Assembly: GCA_019454625.1 (NCBI GenBank)
Contig: JACFNY010000023.1
Coordinates: forward strand, 1 to 12,403
Reading direction: 5' to 3'
Source of the DNA: Sphingomonadaceae bacterium
Lineage (GTDB): Bacteria > Pseudomonadota > Alphaproteobacteria > Sphingomonadales > Sphingomonadaceae
DNA: 12,403 nucleotides
Shown here: positions 1-9,468 of the stretch, piece after piece
How positions within the stretch are numbered: position 1 is the first letter of the stretch
How the letters are laid out: each line of letters opens with the position of its first letter
Notes under the pieces: generated by a model
Databases searched by the model: none
What the model saw: the letters and a program-made list of their open reading frames with translations, nothing else
Told to the model about the DNA's origin: nothing
Translations under genes and position numbers: made by a program

Positions 1-513
1 GGCGCGGTCGCCGTCGAGGCGGCACACCGGCTCGGGCCGCGCTGCGCGGGCGTGGTTTCGACCTGCGGCGCGACGCCGCGCTACGTGCAGGGCCCCGATT
101 TCCCGCACGGCGCGCCCGCCGGAACGGTGGCGGGCATGGTGGAGACCCTGCGCGCGGACCGCGCCAGCTTCCTGCTCGGCCTGTCGCAGGGCGTCTGCGC
201 GAAGCCGGTGGGCGACGCGGTGGTGAACTGGATGTGGGCGCAGTTCATGGAGGCAGCGCCCTCCGCCGACGAGGCGCTCCGCGATCTCGACGTCATCGAC
301 CAGCGCGGCATCCTCGCCGCACTCGACGTGTCGTTCCTGTCGATCGTCGGCAGCCTCGATGCCGTCGCGGCGCCGGAGATCGGACGCGCCGCGGCCGCTC
401 TCGCGCCGCGCGGCAGGCTCGAGGACTTCGAGGATTGCGGTCACGCGCCGTTCGTCGAGGACCGCGACCGCTACAACCGCGTGCTGGCGGAGTTCCTCGC
501 GACCTGCGGCTGA
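1..513 (+). CDS. alpha/beta hydrolase, 3' part only (5' end outside window)
   Basis: An open frame runs from the first base to a TGA at 511-513, giving 170 residues of a protein that begins upstream. The visible start (GAVAVEAAHRLGPR) looks like the helix after a nucleophile elbow of the G-x-S-x-G-G type, so the catalytic serine is probably just outside the window. Further on, SLDAVAAP fits the strand-6/7 acid (Asp before a Pro-containing turn) and CGHAPFVED is the classic C-terminal catalytic histidine loop. The domain is typical of BioH/PcaD/MhpC-like serine hydrolases. It ends 54 bp before the next plus-strand gene, with which it may be co-transcribed. It is convergent with the lig operon, so a role in aromatic degradation cannot be argued from position. 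The substrate is unknown. Confidence 0.8.
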   Translation, partial: GAVAVEAAHRLGPRCAGVVSTCGATPRYVQGPDFPHGAPAGTVAGMVETLRADRASFLLGLSQGVCAKPVGDAVVNWMWAQFMEAAPSADEALRDLDVIDQRGILAALDVSFLSIVGSLDAVAAPEIGRAAAALAPRGRLEDFEDCGHAPFVEDRDRYNRVLAEFLATCG

Positions 514-567
514 CGCCTGCCGTTCATCCCCCGCTCATGGACGAAGGCGAAAGGATACGCCGAAGCG

Positions 568-1005
568 ATGGCGGACGGGATCATGAAGCGCGGCAGTGCG
601 GCAGTACGGAGACAGCGGCCGCTGGTCGGCGTGCTGGGCGCCCTCGTGCTGGCGGCGGCCCATCCTGCCGCCGCGGACGTTCCGAAGCGGATCAGCAACG
701 TCACCGTCTACGGCAATGAACCCTGCCCCAAGGCCGACGGCGACGAGATCGTCGTTTGCGCGCGGGAGCCGGAAGGCGAGCAGTACCGCATCCCGAAACG
801 CCTGCGCGAAACGAAGAAGTCCGACCCGCCCTCGCAGTCGTGGACGGCGCGCGTGCGGACGCTCGACGAGGCGAGCCGCCCCGCCATGCCGAACAGCTGC
901 TCGGCGGTCGGCACCGGCGGGCAGACCGGCTGCACCGCCGAACTGCTGCGGCAGTGGTTCGCGGAGCGCCGGGCCGCCAAGGCGCAGGCCGCCGATATTC
1001 CTTAA
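568..1005 (+). CDS. small exported protein, conserved-hypothetical type
   Basis: This encodes 145 residues and I recognise no function. The N-terminus carries a basic stretch (residues 7-17), a hydrophobic core (about 19-31) and an Ala-rich cleavage zone (HPAAAD, about 32-37), a convincing Sec signal peptide. The mature protein is small and polar with exactly four cysteines (C53, C64, C111, C122), consistent with two disulfides in the periplasm. Segments such as ISNVTVYG and DEIVVCAREPE resemble short secreted proteins I associate with sphingomonads, but this is an impression from memory. A second in-frame ATG at 583 would place the basic n-region directly at the terminus and is an equally good start; GAAAGG at 549-554 sits 13 bases ahead of the first ATG. 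The TAA stop overlaps the stop codon of the convergent ligC gene. Confidence 0.7.
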   Translation: MADGIMKRGSAAVRRQRPLVGVLGALVLAAAHPAAADVPKRISNVTVYGNEPCPKADGDEIVVCAREPEGEQYRIPKRLRETKKSDPPSQSWTARVRTLDEASRPAMPNSCSAVGTGGQTGCTAELLRQWFAERRAAKAQAADIP

Positions 1006-1013
1006 GCGGCGGC
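988..1013. terminator. candidate bidirectional hairpin over the two convergent stop codons
   Basis: GCCGCCG (988-994) and CGGCGGC (1007-1013) form a perfect 7-bp G/C stem around a 12-nt loop that contains both stop codons (TTAA, 1002-1005). The hairpin is identical in strength on both strands and lies where the plus-strand small exported protein gene meets the minus-strand ligC. There is no T-tract on either side, so it is not a canonical intrinsic terminator. It could pause polymerase, protect 3' ends, or arise by chance in GC-rich DNA. Confidence 0.35.
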
Positions 1014-1946
1014 GAGCTGCCTTTCGAGGCCGTCCAGCACCCGGTAGCACGGCATCACCTGCGCGACGCCGGCGTTCGGCTCGCGGCCCTCGCGGATCGC
1101 GGCGACGAACTCGCGATCCTGTAGCTCGATGCCGTTCATCGAGACGTCGACCTTCGACACGTCCACCGCCTCGTCGCGCCCGGTGACGAGGTCGTCGTAG
1201 CGCGCGATCCACGTGCCGTTGTCGCAGATGTAGCGGAAGAAGGTGCCGAGCGGGCCGTAGTTGTTGAAGGAGAGCGACAGCGTGCAGATGGCGCCGCTTC
1301 CGCTTTTGAGCTGGATCGACATGTCCATCGCGATGCCGAGTTCGGGATGATGCGGCCCTTCGATGGCGTTCGCCTGCACGATGGGTCCCGCCTGATAGGC
1401 GAACAGATCGACCGTGTGCGCGGCGTGGTGCCAGAGCAGGTGGTCGGTCCAGCTGCGCGGCTCGCCCTTGGCGTTGATGTTCCGGCGGCGGAAGAAATAG
1501 GTCTGTACGTCCATCTGCTGAACGCTGATCTCGCCCGCCTTGATCTTCTTGTGGATATACTGGTGGCTCGGGTTGAAGCGCCGCGTGTGGCCGACCATCG
1601 CGACGAGCCCGGTTTCCTGCTGCGCCTTCAGCACGGCTTCGCCCTCGGCGAGGTTGTCGCAGAGCGGGATCTCGACCTGCACGTGCTTGCCCGCCTTCAG
1701 GCACTGGATGGCCTGTTTCGCATGAAGCTGCGTCGGCGTCGCGAGGATCACGGCGTCGAGGCCGGGCAGCGCGAGCGCTTCGGCGAGATCGGTGGTCGCG
1801 TGCCCGACGCCGTACTTCGCGGCGACGGCCCGCGTCGGCTCCAGCACGCGTCCGACGACCGACACGACCTCGACGCCGTCGATCAGCCGGAGCGCGTCGA
1901 GGTGCTTTTCGCCGAATGCGCCGGCGCCTGCGAGGGCGATCTTCAT
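1002..1946 (-). CDS. ligC: LigC, 4-carboxy-2-hydroxymuconate-6-semialdehyde (CHMS) dehydrogenase
   Basis: The 314-residue product is a cytoplasmic NAD(P)-dependent oxidoreductase of the Gfo/Idh/MocA family. LigC oxidises the cyclic hemiacetal form of CHMS, the PCA ring-cleavage product, to 2-pyrone-4,6-dicarboxylate. The Rossmann motif GAGAFG is at residues 7-12. VEIP at 91-94 occupies the place of the family EKP motif, with Ile where many members have Lys. WHHAAHTVDLF at 172-182 is the conserved His-rich helix of the C-terminal substrate domain. The length fits LigC of SYK-6 (about 315). The ATG at 1944-1946 is preceded by AAGGAGATAACC, the best ribosome site in the operon. It starts 2 bp after the ligB stop and is the last operon gene. 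Its TAA overlaps the stop of the convergent plus-strand gene. Confidence 0.93.
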   Translation of the reverse strand: MKIALAGAGAFGEKHLDALRLIDGVEVVSVVGRVLEPTRAVAAKYGVGHATTDLAEALALPGLDAVILATPTQLHAKQAIQCLKAGKHVQVEIPLCDNLAEGEAVLKAQQETGLVAMVGHTRRFNPSHQYIHKKIKAGEISVQQMDVQTYFFRRRNINAKGEPRSWTDHLLWHHAAHTVDLFAYQAGPIVQANAIEGPHHPELGIAMDMSIQLKSGSGAICTLSLSFNNYGPLGTFFRYICDNGTWIARYDDLVTGRDEAVDVSKVDVSMNGIELQDREFVAAIREGREPNAGVAQVMPCYRVLDGLERQLAAA

Positions 1947-1948
1947 GG

Positions 1949-3211
<1,263 letters not shown>

Positions 3212-3215
<4 letters not shown>

Positions 3216-4237
3216 AGGCCGCGGCCTTTCAGCAGCGTGTCGAGGCGCGGGAACACGCGGCGCACATTGCCCTCGAAGATCGCGTGGCGGTCAGCATCAC
3301 TAATCGGCAGCGCGTCGATGTAGCGCTTGGTGTCGTCGAAGTAGTGGCCCGTCGTGGGGTCGATGCCGCGCACGGCGCCCACCATCTCGCTGCCGAACAG
3401 GATGTTCTTCGTGTCGATCACGTCCGCGAGCAGGTCGATGCCCGGCTGGTGATAGACGCAGGTGTCGAAGAACACGTTGTTCATCAGGTACGTGGAAAGG
3501 TCCGGCTTCTTCAGCATGTCGGCGAGCCCGCGATAACGCCCCCAGTGATAGGGAACCGCGCCGCCGCCGTGCGGGATGATGAAGCGCAGCGTCGGGAAAT
3601 CCCGGAACAGGTCGCCCTCGATCAGTTGCATGAAAGCGATGGTGTCGGCGGCGATGTAATAGGCGCCCGTCGCGTGCAGGCCCGAATTGCACGAACCCGA
3701 GACGTGGATCATCGCGGGTACGTCCAGCTCGCACATCTTCTCGTAGATCGGATACCAGTAGCGGTCGGTGAGCGGCGGGTGTTTGAAATGCCCGCCGCCG
3801 GGATCGGGATTGAGGTTGCAGCCGACGAAGCCAAGCTCGGTCACGCAGCGTTCGAGTTCGGCGACCGAGGCGGCAAGATCGGCGGCGGGCGACTGCGGCA
3901 ACATGCAGACGCCCACAAATGTCTCCGGGTACAGGCCGACGACGCGCCCGATGAGGTCGTTGCAGGCGCGCGACCACGCGACGCTGACCGCCTCGTCGCC
4001 GACATGATGCGCCATCGCGGAGGCGCGCGGCGAGAACAAGGTCATATCCGCGCCGCGCTCGCGGATCAGCCGGAGCTGGTTCTGCTCGATGCTTTCGCGG
4101 ATGGCGTCGTCGGAAACGGCGGGGTAGGGCGGCGGCGCGCCTCCCGCCTTGAACGCGGCCTTCTGCGCCTCGCGCCATGCGTTGTGCGGCTCGGGCGCGG
4201 TCGTGTAGTGGCCGTGGCAGTCGATCACGAGCGTCAT
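3212..4237 (-). CDS. ligJ: LigJ, 4-oxalomesaconate hydratase (amidohydrolase superfamily)
   Basis: The 341-residue product is the same length as SYK-6 LigJ. LigJ adds water to the isomer that LigU makes from OMA, giving 4-carboxy-4-hydroxy-2-oxoadipate (CHA), the LigK substrate. It is a COG2159-type TIM barrel. The HxH metal motif is H8-x-H10 (DCHGH), followed by His178 (MIHVSG), His223 (IPHGGGAVPYHWGRY) and Glu284 (ILFGSEMVGA). Glu284 takes the place of the usual amidohydrolase Asp and matches the catalytic Glu I remember for LigJ. The ATG at 4235-4237 overlaps the TGA of the oxidoreductase gene upstream (ATGA), and its own stop overlaps the ligA start, so it is locked into a coupled operon. 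Confidence 0.95.
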
Positions 4238-5100
4238 GCGGGTACTTTCAGGCTATCGAGCGCCGCCAGCTTGGCGGCCAGCCCCTCCGGCGGCGCGATG
4301 CCGAGCGCGCCGAGGCTGCGCTGGCGGGAAATCGTGCCGCGCGTCATGAGCGGAGCGATGCCGAGGTCTTCGAGCGTGCGCGCGGATTCTGCCATCTCGG
4401 CGGCGCGGCGCAGGCCGTGCGCGAGCATCCGTTCGAGATTGTAATCGGCCTTCCGCCCCCAATCTTCGCCGAGCGAGGACAGCACCTCGTCGACGACCCC
4501 GGCGCGGTGCGCGGCGAGCACGCATTCGGCGGTCAGCGCCTCGATGCCCTTCACCATCACCGAGCGGATCATCTTGATCGCCGACGCGGCGCCGACATGC
4601 GCGCCGACGCAGCGGACGTCCCGAAAGCCGAGATCGCCGAGGGCGGCGGCGCCCGCCTCCGCGTGCGGCCCCGAGACGAGCAGCGGCACGGACGTGCGCT
4701 TCGGATGCACGGGCGCCATCACCGCGGCGTCGACATAGCGCCCGCCCGCCGCCGCGATCGCCGCTTCGGCGGCGCGCTTGGTTTCGGGCGCGACGCTGTT
4801 CATGTCGAACCAGAGCGCGCCTGTGCCGAGGTGGCCCGCATTCTCCCGCGCTGCGGCAAGCGCGGCGTCCGCCGTCACCAGCGACAGCACGGCGGGCGCT
4901 CCGGCAAGCGCCTCACGCGCGCGCGCGCATCCGGCAACGCCCAGCCTCGCATAATCGGCGCGTTTCGCATCGCGCGTCTCCGCGGCCTCCGTCTTGATGT
5001 CGAAAGCCGCCGCATCGCCGTTCCACCCCGCCGCCGCGGCGAACGCCTGCGCCGCTTCGCCGAAACCGATGAGGGCGATCCTGTGAGCCATGCCGGGCAT
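4234..5100 (-). CDS. NAD(P)-dependent oxidoreductase, 6-phosphogluconate-dehydrogenase-like with DUF1932 C-terminal domain
   Basis: The 288-residue product has a Rossmann fold of the beta-hydroxyacid dehydrogenase type with RIALIGFGEAAQAF (7-20), carrying the GxGxxA dinucleotide turn at 12-17. WFDMNSVAP (97-105) and VDAAVMAP (123-130) match the substrate-binding motifs of the family, and GAASAIKMIRS (170-180) contains the invariant catalytic lysine position (K176). The C-terminal half (about 185-260) reads like DUF1932. ATG 5098-5100 has GGGAG 13 bases upstream; the in-frame ATG at 5089-5091 would start closer to the Rossmann strand and cannot be excluded. The gene is first in the operon and overlaps ligJ by ATGA, so it is made together with LigJABC, but no standard PCA 4,5-pathway step is unassigned for it. 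The substrate is unknown. Confidence 0.87.
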   Translation of the reverse strand: MPGMAHRIALIGFGEAAQAFAAAAGWNGDAAAFDIKTEAAETRDAKRADYARLGVAGCARAREALAGAPAVLSLVTADAALAAARENAGHLGTGALWFDMNSVAPETKRAAEAAIAAAGGRYVDAAVMAPVHPKRTSVPLLVSGPHAEAGAAALGDLGFRDVRCVGAHVGAASAIKMIRSVMVKGIEALTAECVLAAHRAGVVDEVLSSLGEDWGRKADYNLERMLAHGLRRAAEMAESARTLEDLGIAPLMTRGTISRQRSLGALGIAPPEGLAAKLAALDSLKVPA

Positions 5101-5163
5101 ATGCGCACGGGCGCTCCCGGCCCGCTAATCGGAACGCGACCCGGGGTATAGGTTTTAGCGAAT
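5101..5163 (-). promoter_or_regulatory. 63-bp gap between the LysR gene and the oxidoreductase-ligJABC operon, with a 6-bp inverted repeat
   Basis: This is the only non-coding gap on the minus strand of the lig cluster, so any dedicated promoter or operator for the ligJABC operon should be here or in the end of the regulator gene. CGCTAA (5123-5128) and TTAGCG (5155-5160) form a perfect inverted repeat 26 bp apart, and a TATACC element lies between them on the minus strand (5145-5150). I see no good -35 box, which would suit an activator-dependent promoter. The same TTAGC string appears in the ligR-ligK control region (6326-6330). No terminator separates the regulator gene from the operon. 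Confidence 0.35.
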
Positions 5164-6315
5164 TCAGAGTGTTCCGGCGCAGCGCTTCAGGGCGTCCAAG
5201 AATACCTGCTGCGCGGCGGTGGGCCGCCATCCGGCGCGGGTGGTGATGCCGATCGTGCGCTTGAGGCCGGGCGGCGTGTCGCAAAGCTTCACGAGCCAGC
5301 CCGCCTCCAGCTCTACCGCGACCTGATCGCGCGACAGCAAGGTCAGGAAGTCGCTTTCGAGCAGGATCTGCCGGATCGTCATCACCGATCCGCATTCGAC
5401 GGGTACGTCCGGCAGAGCGACGCCGCTCTCCCGGAACATCCGTTCCCACTGGGCGCGCAGCGGCGTGCCAGGCGCGGCGATCGTCCACGGGTAGCGGGCG
5501 AGCGCCGCGATGCCCGGCGTCTTCGTCCGCGTCAGCGGGTGCCCGGTGCGCGACACCACGATCGGATGATCGTCGAACAGCGGCTGCTGCGCGACGTCGC
5601 CGCCGGGCTCGGGTGTACGCAGCGCCCCGACGAGCAGGTCGAGCTCGCCGTCGCGCAACGGCTCGATGAGTTCGGCGTGCGAGCCTTCGACGATGGCGAC
5701 GGTGACGCCGGGGTGGGCGCGGTGGAACGCGGCGATGGCGCCGGGCAGCAGCCGCGCGCGCGACAGCGGCATGGCGCCGACAACGATGCGCCCGCTCTCG
5801 CGGCCCCTCAGCGCATCGAGCTCCGAGAGCGCGGCGACGAGTTCGGCGCGCGCGAGCCGGAACGCGCGGACCGTGCGCCTGCCGCCCGCCGTCAGGGCCA
5901 CGCTGCGCCCGCGCCGCTCGACGAGGGTGCGGCGCAGCGCCACCGACAGGTCGCGGACCGCGCGGTGCAGCGAAGGCTCGGCGAGGCCGGTCGCGAGGCT
6001 CGCCCCCGCGTAGCCGCCGCTTTCCGCGACCGCGAGCAGCGCGCGGAGCTGCGCCATCGTCACGCGCGGCGAGCCGATCCGCGCGAGCGCGGCCTCCGCC
6101 CGCCCGGCGAGCAGGCGCCCGGCCTCGGTCGGCGACATGCCCGAAGGGATGCGCTCGAACAGGCCGAGGCCGAGCCGGTCCTCCAGCCGCGCGAGCGCTT
6201 CGGTGATCGCGGGCTGGGTGAGGCCGATGATGCGCGCGGCCGCCGAGATGCTGCCCGCGCGCGCGACGATGGCGTGGGCGCCGAGGTGACGCAGATTGAG
6301 GTTCCAGTAGTCCAC
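5164..6315 (-). CDS. ligR: LysR-type transcriptional regulator with two N-terminal HTH units, probable LigR-type regulator of the lig genes
   Basis: The 383-residue product is about 80 longer than a standard LysR regulator because the N-terminal winged helix-turn-helix occurs twice. HTH1 (about 5-65) has the classic GSISAAARIIGLTQPAITEAL and LEDRLGLGLFER segments. HTH2 (about 85-145) repeats the pattern in degenerate form with SGGYAGASLATGLAEPSLHRAV, LSVALRRTLVER and LTAGGR. A linker helix follows (about 146-170), then an effector domain from RIVVGAMPLSR (176) to the end. The start is GTG at 6313-6315; an in-frame TAG lies eight codons upstream and the next in-frame ATG is residue 60, so no other start fits. 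No ribosome site is visible. Its place divergent from ligK and ahead of ligJABC matches ligR of SYK-6 as I remember it. The name is by context; the family call is firm. Confidence 0.85.
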   Translation of the reverse strand: MDYWNLNLRHLGAHAIVARAGSISAAARIIGLTQPAITEALARLEDRLGLGLFERIPSGMSPTEAGRLLAGRAEAALARIGSPRVTMAQLRALLAVAESGGYAGASLATGLAEPSLHRAVRDLSVALRRTLVERRGRSVALTAGGRRTVRAFRLARAELVAALSELDALRGRESGRIVVGAMPLSRARLLPGAIAAFHRAHPGVTVAIVEGSHAELIEPLRDGELDLLVGALRTPEPGGDVAQQPLFDDHPIVVSRTGHPLTRTKTPGIAALARYPWTIAAPGTPLRAQWERMFRESGVALPDVPVECGSVMTIRQILLESDFLTLLSRDQVAVELEAGWLVKLCDTPPGLKRTIGITTRAGWRPTAAQQVFLDALKRCAGTL

Positions 6316-6413
6316 GGGACAACAATTAGCATCAGCCTATGGCGGGTGCACAGTTCCGAATTGCGGGCCGGGCGGAGCGGGCGCATCCGATGTGCGGTAT
6401 AAAGGGAGGGCCC
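6316..6413. promoter_or_regulatory. divergent ligR / ligK control region
   Basis: These 98 bp separate the LysR gene from ligKUI, the usual place for a LysR operator that controls both directions. On the minus strand GCTAAT (6325-6330) is a possible -10 box only 9 bases from the regulator GTG, which would give a transcript with almost no leader; the -35 side is weak. CGCA (6382-6385) and TGCG (6393-6396) form a small dyad spanning 15 bp, about the size of a T-N11-A LysR half-site arrangement, but the match is short. GGGAGG (6404-6409) just before the ligK ATG is a strong ribosome site. TATAAA (6398-6403) overlaps that leader and is too close to serve as the ligK -10. Confidence 0.5.
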
Positions 6414-7080
6414 ATGTCCGGGATCGTCGTCCAGAACATCGCGCGCGCCGAGGCCGGCGTCATCGACGGGCTGGCGCGCTGCGGCGTCGCCACGGTGCAC
6501 GAGGCGCAGGGGCGCACGGGCCTGCTCGCCAGCCGCATCCGGCCGATCTACGCGGGCGCGCGCATCGCGGGCTCGGCGGTGACGATCTCGGCGCCGCCCG
6601 GCGACAACTGGATGGTGCATGTCGCCATCGAGCAGCTCCGGCCCGGCGACATCCTCGTGCTGGCGCCGACCAGCCCCTGCGAGGACGGCTATTTCGGCGA
6701 CCTGCTGGCGACGTCGGCGATAGCGCGCGGCTGCCGGGGGCTCGTCATCGACGCGGGCGTGCGCGATGTGCGCGACCTCACCGAAATGGGTTTCCCGGTC
6801 TGGTCGAAGGCGGTGTTCGCGCAAGGAACGGTGAAGGCGACGCTCGGCTCGGTGAACGTGCCGATCGTCTGCGCCGGAGCGGCGATCGCGGCGGGTGACG
6901 TGATCGTGGCGGACGACGACGGCGTCTGCGTGGTGCCGCGCGCGTCCGCCGCCGAAACGCTGGCGAAGGCGGAAGGGCGCGAGGCCGCCGAGGTCGCAAA
7001 GCGGGAACGCCTCGCCGCCGGGGAACTCGGGCTCGACATTTATGCGATGCGCGAGAAGCTCGTGGCGATGGGCCTCAAAT

Positions 7081-7088
<8 letters not shown>
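6414..7088 (+). CDS. ligK: LigK, 4-carboxy-4-hydroxy-2-oxoadipate (CHA) aldolase
   Basis: The 224-residue product is an HMG/CHA aldolase of the RraA-like fold. It splits CHA into pyruvate and oxaloacetate with a divalent metal, the last step of the pathway; members of this family also often decarboxylate oxaloacetate. The family signature D-x20-R-D is present as D96, R117 and D118 (YFGDLL and DAGVRD), which set the metal and pyruvate sites. The length fits SYK-6 LigK (about 228). Upstream in-frame ATGs at 6339 and 6390 exist, but the strong GGGAGG site just ahead of 6414 and family alignment favour 6414. It is first of three genes, and its TGA lies 8 bp inside ligU (ATGTCTGA), suggesting translational coupling. 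Confidence 0.94.
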
Positions 7089-9005
<1,917 letters not shown>

Positions 9006-9080
9006 GTGATTTCTGTTCCGCGCCCGCGCGCCGCTGTGTATAGCGCGTCGCGTCCGGCATCGGGGCAGGAGTGAAAGGTC
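9006..9080 (+). promoter_or_regulatory. 75-bp gap with a weak promoter candidate for the small downstream gene
   Basis: The region between ligI and the small plus-strand gene holds TATAGC (9040-9045), preceded by TGTG, as a possible -10 box; the best -35 at 17-bp spacing is TTCCGC (9017-9022), a poor match. GGAG (9068-9071) and GAAAGG (9073-9078) lie just before the ATG at 9081. I see no convincing terminator for the ligKUI operon here; the short CGCT/AGCG repeat around the -10 has only four base pairs. Confidence 0.25.
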
Positions 9081-9452
9081 ATGATGAAACCGGCGGCCGA
9101 AGTGATGCGGGAGGCGCTCGTCGCTGCCGTAATCGACGGCGTGTCCGCGCTGCGCACGGCGTCGGGCGGCGTGCCCAACACGCTGCTGCGCGATCTCAAT
9201 GCCCTTCATCCAAACACGACCTTCGACGACCTGCCGCAGGCGCTTCAGGCCTCGATCCTCGCGAGTGTGCGTGCGGCGTTCACGCGGCTCCAGAAGGAGG
9301 GCTACACCGTGCTGAACCCGGACCTCGCGCCACCGCCGCGCCGTCCGCAGCCGACGCAGTCGTCAGGCCCGCGCGGTCCCGGCGGTCCGCGCGGCGCGGC
9401 GCGCCCGGGCCAGCTGCGCCGCCCGAGGCCGCAAGGGAAACCTTCTCGCTAA
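9081..9452 (+). CDS. small protein of unknown function with Pro/Gly/Arg-rich tail
   Basis: The product is 123 residues and I recognise no family. The first 80 residues look folded and largely helical, with no signal peptide or membrane segment: an amphipathic helix (about 4-24), a polar turn (SGGVPNTLLRDLN) and a second helical pair with a hydrophobic pattern (about 50-72). From residue 83 the sequence turns into a basic, disordered tail rich in Pro, Gly and Arg (PPPRRPQ, GPRGPGGPRG, ending PSR), of the kind that often binds nucleic acid or other acidic partners. Start ATG 9081 is followed by a second ATG, and GAAAGG lies close upstream, so the gene call is reasonable. It is separate from the lig operon by 75 bp and convergent, 9 bp apart, with the epimerase gene. 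Confidence 0.65.
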   Translation: MMKPAAEVMREALVAAVIDGVSALRTASGGVPNTLLRDLNALHPNTTFDDLPQALQASILASVRAAFTRLQKEGYTVLNPDLAPPPRRPQPTQSSGPRGPGGPRGAARPGQLRRPRPQGKPSR

Positions 9453-9468
9453 AAAGGGCTCTCAGCCC
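9451..9468 (-). terminator. intrinsic terminator of the asparaginase-aminopeptidase-epimerase operon
   Basis: On the minus strand GGGCT-GAG-AGCCC (9468 down to 9456) forms a 5-bp G/C-rich hairpin with a 3-nt loop and is followed directly by TTTTT (9455-9451), the layout of a rho-independent terminator. The stem includes the TGA of the epimerase gene. On the plus strand the same hairpin has no T-tract after it, so it would act in one direction only. The stem is short, which keeps confidence moderate. Confidence 0.6.

Noticed and set aside
514..567. Promoter for the small exported protein in the 54-bp gap
   Set aside because: No recognisable -35/-10 pair; only a ribosome-site-like GAAAGG is present, so co-transcription with the hydrolase gene is as likely.
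3284..4444. Long open frame on the plus strand, antisense to ligJ and the oxidoreductase gene
   Set aside because: It mirrors conserved coding sequence on the minus strand; the His/Arg/Val-rich product resembles no family and has no ribosome site. Long antisense frames are expected in DNA this GC-rich.
6398..6403. TATAAA as the -10 box of the ligK promoter
   Set aside because: Initiation 6-8 bases further on would fall past the GGGAGG ribosome site and nearly on the ATG, so the transcript would lack the strong site that is clearly there.
6339..6413. Earlier ligK starts at ATG 6339 or 6390
   Set aside because: The extra residues are not like the family and the best ribosome site is just before ATG 6414.
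9011..9060. Intrinsic terminator for ligKUI
   Set aside because: GC-rich repeats (GCGC runs and CGCT/AGCG) give at most four base pairs and no T-tract follows.
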